A stretch of DNA of 6,624 nt from CAG-791 sp002390025. Its GTDB lineage: Bacteria > Bacillota > Clostridia > Lachnospirales > Lachnospiraceae. The notes below the pieces were generated by a model. The model did not search any database and had not been told where the DNA came from. It saw nothing but the letters and a program-made list of their open reading frames with translations. Both the position numbers and the translations under genes were made by a program. The DNA is taken from positions 1-6,624 of the forward strand of contig CAMNLR010000093.1 in the NCBI GenBank assembly GCA_946543465.1, read 5' to 3'. Every line of letters begins with the position of its first letter. Position 1 is the stretch's first letter. Shown here piece by piece: positions 4,408 to 6,624 of the stretch.

Positions 4408-5229
4408 ATGGCAGAGAATAACTTCGATGCAAAGCCCGTTAGAGCTAAGCTGAAACCGGGAGTCCTTCCAGGCGTTCGCCAGATCAGGCGTCCTGATTTT
4501 TCCAGACGTGCTGAGGATATCGAAAAGGCTGAGGAGGCCAGGATGCAGGCACTTGCCATGGAGGCGGGTGCGGAAGCCGGATCCGATGTTCTGGACGGAG
4601 CTCAGGCGGCGGAAAGCTTTTCGGATGCTGAAGAAGCGGCTGCGGTAGCGGCTTCTCTCTCGGCACAGGAAGGTGCTTCCGAAGAAGATCAGCTCGATGA
4701 GAGCGCGATCACAGATGAGCCGAAGTGGTATGTTGCACATACTTATTCCGGCTATGAAAACAAAGTCAAGATCAATATTGAGAAGACGATTGAAAACCGG
4801 CATCTGGAGAATCAGATCTTTGAAGTCCGTGTTCCCATGCACGAAACCACGGAAGTCAAGGACGGCAAGAAGAAAAATGTCTCCAGAAAGATGTTCCCCG
4901 GCTACGTACTGGTCCGTATGATCATGAACGACGACACCTGGTATGTGGTCCGCAACACAAGGGGCGTCACCGGATTTGTCGGCCCGGGCAGCAAGCCTGT
5001 TCCGCTCACAGAGGCGGAAATGAAACCGCTGGGCATCCGGGTCAAAAATATTTCTGTTGATTTCGAGGTTGGCGACAGCGTATCAGTCGTTGCGGGTATC
5101 TGGAAAGACACAATCGGAATCGTACAGAAAATGGATTACAGCAAGCAGTCCGCCACAATCAATGTGGAACTCTTCGGGCGTGAGACGCCTGTTGAGATCG
5201 GATTTGCAGAAATCCGCAAGTACTCCTGA
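4408..5229 (+). CDS. nusG: Transcription factor NusG with a long N-terminal extension
   Basis: NusG binds RNA polymerase during elongation, affecting pausing and termination and linking transcription to translation. The NGN domain starts at about residue 105 (KWYVAHTYSGYENKV, 106-120) and continues through RKMFPGYVLVRM (160-171) and RNTRGVTGFVGPGSKPVPL (182-200). The KOW domain is about 220-272, with VGDSVSVVAGIWKDTIGIV and the conserved LFGRETPVE. That core is normal at about 170 residues. Ahead of it lie 104 extra residues. Residues 1-34 are basic (9 Lys/Arg, 3 acidic); 35-104 are acidic and Ala-rich (21 Asp/Glu, 2 Lys/Arg, 20 Ala), probably disordered or helical. The start at 4408 has GAGGT at 4397-4401. 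An internal in-frame ATG at 4543 (M46) has a better site, AGGAGG at 4532-4537, and could give a 228-residue form. An ordinary NusG start at the NGN edge has no ATG. Confidence 0.95.
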   Translation: MAENNFDAKPVRAKLKPGVLPGVRQIRRPDFSRRAEDIEKAEEARMQALAMEAGAEAGSDVLDGAQAAESFSDAEEAAAVAASLSAQEGASEEDQLDESAITDEPKWYVAHTYSGYENKVKINIEKTIENRHLENQIFEVRVPMHETTEVKDGKKKNVSRKMFPGYVLVRMIMNDDTWYVVRNTRGVTGFVGPGSKPVPLTEAEMKPLGIRVKNISVDFEVGDSVSVVAGIWKDTIGIVQKMDYSKQSATINVELFGRETPVEIGFAEIRKYS

Positions 5230-5230
5230 T

Positions 5231-5286
5231 GCATACACCGCCGCAGGCGCGTATTCCCCGGAATGCGGCAGAGGCGGCAGGTATAC
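5231..5286 (+). other. Long bulged hairpin between nusG and rplK
   Basis: Starting right after the nusG stop, GCATAC (5231-5236) pairs with GTATAC (5281-5286; one mismatch), CCGCC (5238-5242) with GGCGG (5273-5277), and CGTATTC (5250-5256) with GAATGCG (5261-5267; one G-U). No T-run follows, so it is not a terminator. A processing or stabilising stem-loop, or an inserted palindromic element, would fit; neither is shown. Confidence 0.55.
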
Positions 5287-5320
5287 AGATGGAAGAGTAC
5301 TTGGGGTAACACAGTGTTTC

Positions 5321-5351
5321 GTGGGAGCAGCAGCCATGCTGCGAATACCAC
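5321..5351 (+). promoter_or_regulatory. L1 autoregulatory operator (mimic of the 23S rRNA L1 site)
   Basis: The lower stem GTGG (5321-5324) pairs with CCAC (5348-5351). Above it lies an asymmetric loop, GA on the left and GAATA on the right, then the upper stem GCAGCA (5327-5332) with TGCTGC (5337-5342) and a GCCA loop. The conserved parts GTGGGAG and GAATACCAC match the L1-binding element of 23S rRNA helices 76-77 (GGUGGGAG and GAAAUACCACC). L1 is known to repress the L11-L1 mRNA by binding such a mimic. The site ends one base before the rplK ribosome binding site, so bound L1 could block translation of L11 and L1. Confidence 0.85.
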
Positions 5352-5363
5352 AAAGGAGGAAAA

Positions 5364-5789
5364 ATGGCTAAGAAAGTAACTGGGTACATCAAATTGCAGA
5401 TTCCCGCCGGCAAAGCAACTCCCGCTCCCCCGGTAGGCCCCGCTCTTGGTCAGCACGGCGTCAACATCGTGCAGTTTACCAAGGAATTCAATGCGAGGAC
5501 TGCAGACAAGGGTGATCTGATCATCCCCGTCGTCATTACTGTTTACGCTGACAGAAGCTTCAGCTTCATCACCAAGACTCCCCCCGCAGCTGTTCTGATC
5601 AAGAAGGCAGCAGGCCTGGCAAAGGCTTCCGGCGTTCCGAACAAGGAAAAAGTCGGTTCCATCACCAAGGATCAGGTCAAGGAAATCGCCGAGCTCAAGA
5701 TGCCCGACCTCAACGCAGCAAGCCTTGAGGCAGCCATGAGCATGATCGAAGGCACAGCCAGAAGCATGGGCGTCACTGTAGCGGAATAA
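5364..5789 (+). CDS. rplK: 50S ribosomal protein L11
   Basis: L11 binds the GTPase-associated centre of 23S rRNA together with the L10-L12 stalk and takes part in factor-dependent GTP hydrolysis. The 141-residue length is standard. The N-terminal domain (about 1-70) shows the signature LQIPAGKATPAPPVGPALGQ (11-30), including the proline-rich region P20-P23 where thiostrepton-type drugs contact the family, followed by HGVNIVQFTKEFN. The linker FITKTPPAA (68-76) leads to the RNA-binding C-terminal domain with GSITKDQVKEIAELKMPDLN (98-117) and the family-typical end with ARSMGV. The ribosome binding site AAAGGAGGA (5352-5360) is very strong, and the start at 5364 is clear. An L1 operator lies just upstream, and rplA follows after 26 bases. 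Confidence 0.98.
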   Translation: MAKKVTGYIKLQIPAGKATPAPPVGPALGQHGVNIVQFTKEFNARTADKGDLIIPVVITVYADRSFSFITKTPPAAVLIKKAAGLAKASGVPNKEKVGSITKDQVKEIAELKMPDLNAASLEAAMSMIEGTARSMGVTVAE

Positions 5790-5815
5790 GTAATCGCCGA
5801 TAGGAGGAAACAGAT

Positions 5816-6505
5816 ATGAAACATGGTAAAAAGTATACTGAAGCGGCGAAACTTATCGACCGCGCAGCCGTTTATGAAGCGGAAGAAGCCATTGCACTTG
5901 TCAAGAAGACCGCAACTGCAAAATTTGATGAGACCGTAGAAATCAACATCCGTACAAGCTGCGACGGACGTCACGCTGACCAGCAGGTCCGCGGCGCCGT
6001 AGTCCTTCCCGCCGGCACTGGCAAGAAGGTTCGCGTGCTCGTATTCGCAAAGGGTGCGAAGCTGGATGAGGCACAGGCAGCAGGCGCTGATTTCGTCGGC
6101 GGCCAGGAGCTCCTTCCCCGTATCCAGAACGAAGGATGGCTGGATTTCGACGTAGTCGTTGCCACCCCTGATATGATGAGCGTTGTCGGCCGCCTCGGCC
6201 GTATCCTCGGACCTAAAGGCCTGATGCCGAACCCCAAGGCCGGTACAGTCACGATGGATGTTACCAAGGCGATCAACGATATCAAAGCAGGTAAGATCGA
6301 GTACAGACTGGACAAGTCCAACATCATCCACTGCCCGATTGGCAAGGCTTCCTTCACAGAAGAGCAGCTGCTGACCAACTACAACGCACTGATCGATGCA
6401 GTTGTCAAGGCAAGACCCGCAGCAGTCAAGGGCCAGTACATCAAGAGCATCTCTCTTGCAACCACCATGGGCCCTGGCGTCAAAGTTGTGTGTAACCGGT
6501 ATTAA
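5816..6505 (+). CDS. rplA: 50S ribosomal protein L1
   Basis: L1 forms the mobile stalk at the E site of the large subunit and is also the translational repressor of its own operon. The 229-residue length is normal. Visible blocks are the first RNA-binding region with KFDETVEINIR (36-46) and DGRHADQQVRGAVVLPAGTG (50-69), the inner domain with DVVVATPDMM (112-121), GRLGRILGPKGLMPNPKAGT (125-144), KAGKIEYRLDK (157-167) and IGKASF (175-180), and the C-terminal TTMGPGVKV (216-224), whose T217-M218-G219 are the RNA-contact residues known from thermophilic L1. The start at 5816 has AGGAGG about 8 bases upstream. The end of the protein (KVVCNRY) departs from the usual C-terminus, but this region is variable. 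In most genomes rplJ-rplL come next; the window ends first. Confidence 0.98.
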   Translation: MKHGKKYTEAAKLIDRAAVYEAEEAIALVKKTATAKFDETVEINIRTSCDGRHADQQVRGAVVLPAGTGKKVRVLVFAKGAKLDEAQAAGADFVGGQELLPRIQNEGWLDFDVVVATPDMMSVVGRLGRILGPKGLMPNPKAGTVTMDVTKAINDIKAGKIEYRLDKSNIIHCPIGKASFTEEQLLTNYNALIDAVVKARPAAVKGQYIKSISLATTMGPGVKVVCNRY

Positions 6506-6515
6506 AAACAGCACC

Positions 6516-6582
6516 CCGGAAAAACGGTTCATAACGGATCGGGGCGCTTGCGCACCGGAACGGCAATGAACCGTTTTTCCGG
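6516..6582. repeat. Perfect 16-bp inverted repeat after rplA
   Basis: CCGGAAAAACGGTTCA (6516-6531) is exactly repeated in reverse complement as TGAACCGTTTTTCCGG (6567-6582), with a 35-base loop containing GCGCTTGCGC. It starts 11 bases after the rplA stop. The T-run lies inside the 3' arm, not after the stem, so it is not a standard terminator. CCCCG (6514-6518) can instead pair with CGGGG (6540-6544); this overlaps the 5' arm, so the two folds exclude each other. A partial terminator, a leader element for rplJ, or a palindromic mobile repeat are possible. Confidence 0.7.
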
Positions 6583-6585
6583 AGG

Positions 6586-6613
6586 CGGACAAGGCGCGAA
6601 GCGCCTCTGTCCG
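6586..6613. repeat. Second hairpin at the right edge of the window
   Basis: CGGACA (6586-6591) pairs with TGTCCG (6608-6613) and AGGCGC (6592-6597) with GCGCCT (6601-6606), with a single bulged C and a GAA loop, making a 12-bp stem. It follows the 16-bp inverted repeat by three bases. No T-run is visible behind it before the window ends 11 bases later. Confidence 0.65.
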
Positions 6614-6624
6614 ACAACGCTTAT

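Noticed and set aside
5672..6592. Long leftward open frame across rplK-rplA
   Set aside because: It is antisense to two certain ribosomal protein genes, and its start lies in the palindromic region.
6593..6605. Relation of the right-edge hairpin to the 99-bp units
   Set aside because: They share only the 9-mer GCGCGAAGC (on opposite strands), too short to claim a common origin.
6506..6624. Typical L10 (rplJ) leader
   Set aside because: I could not recognise the usual leader bases. The visible palindromes do not match it as I know it, and the window ends before rplJ.

Overview
The window looks like a chromosomal segment from an anaerobic Bacillota, most probably a Lachnospiraceae-type Clostridia. 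The reasons are the gene order rpmG-secE-nusG-rplK-rplA, strong GGAGG-type ribosome binding sites, the MEP isoprenoid gene dxr, a fermentative pta, and wording of the L1 and NusG proteins that I associate with that family. This placement rests on recognition of protein sequence, not on a search. No phage, transposase, CRISPR or toxin gene is visible.

Layout. Bases 1-68 hold a repeat that abuts the dxr stop codon. dxr runs leftward (68-1213). A 484-base divergent intergenic region (1214-1697) carries the predicted dxr and pta promoters and a run of helically phased T/A tracts. pta runs rightward (1698-2681) and ends in two tandem Rho-independent terminators; ackA is not beside it. A small leftward gene (2884-3282) encodes a membrane-anchored single Ig-like domain. 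A gene-free stretch (3283-3988) holds a 40-bp tandem array, then two ~99-bp tandem units with large hairpins, then a good sigma-A-type promoter. From that promoter reads the ribosomal/secretion/transcription operon rpmG (L33), secE, nusG, rplK (L11) and rplA (L1), to 6505. The last 119 bases hold two strong palindromes where the rplJL leader would be expected.

How the parts work together. rpmG-secE-nusG-rplK-rplA is the conserved cluster joining translation, protein export and transcription elongation. A hairpin just before rplK copies the L1-binding site of 23S rRNA, so L1 can be expected to repress its own operon. dxr (isoprenoid precursors) and pta (acetyl-CoA/acetyl phosphate) are separate transcription units.

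The most unusual content is the non-coding repeat family. The two ~99-bp units share their flanks and a GAGCAAGCTC core, but their hairpin arms differ by paired changes that keep the stem. The 40-bp array upstream carries the reverse complement of the units' right flank, and a related repeat sits at the left end of the window, so this looks like a dispersed structured element. The second oddity is a NusG with a roughly 104-residue N-terminal extension (basic head, acidic Ala-rich tail) that ordinary NusG lacks.
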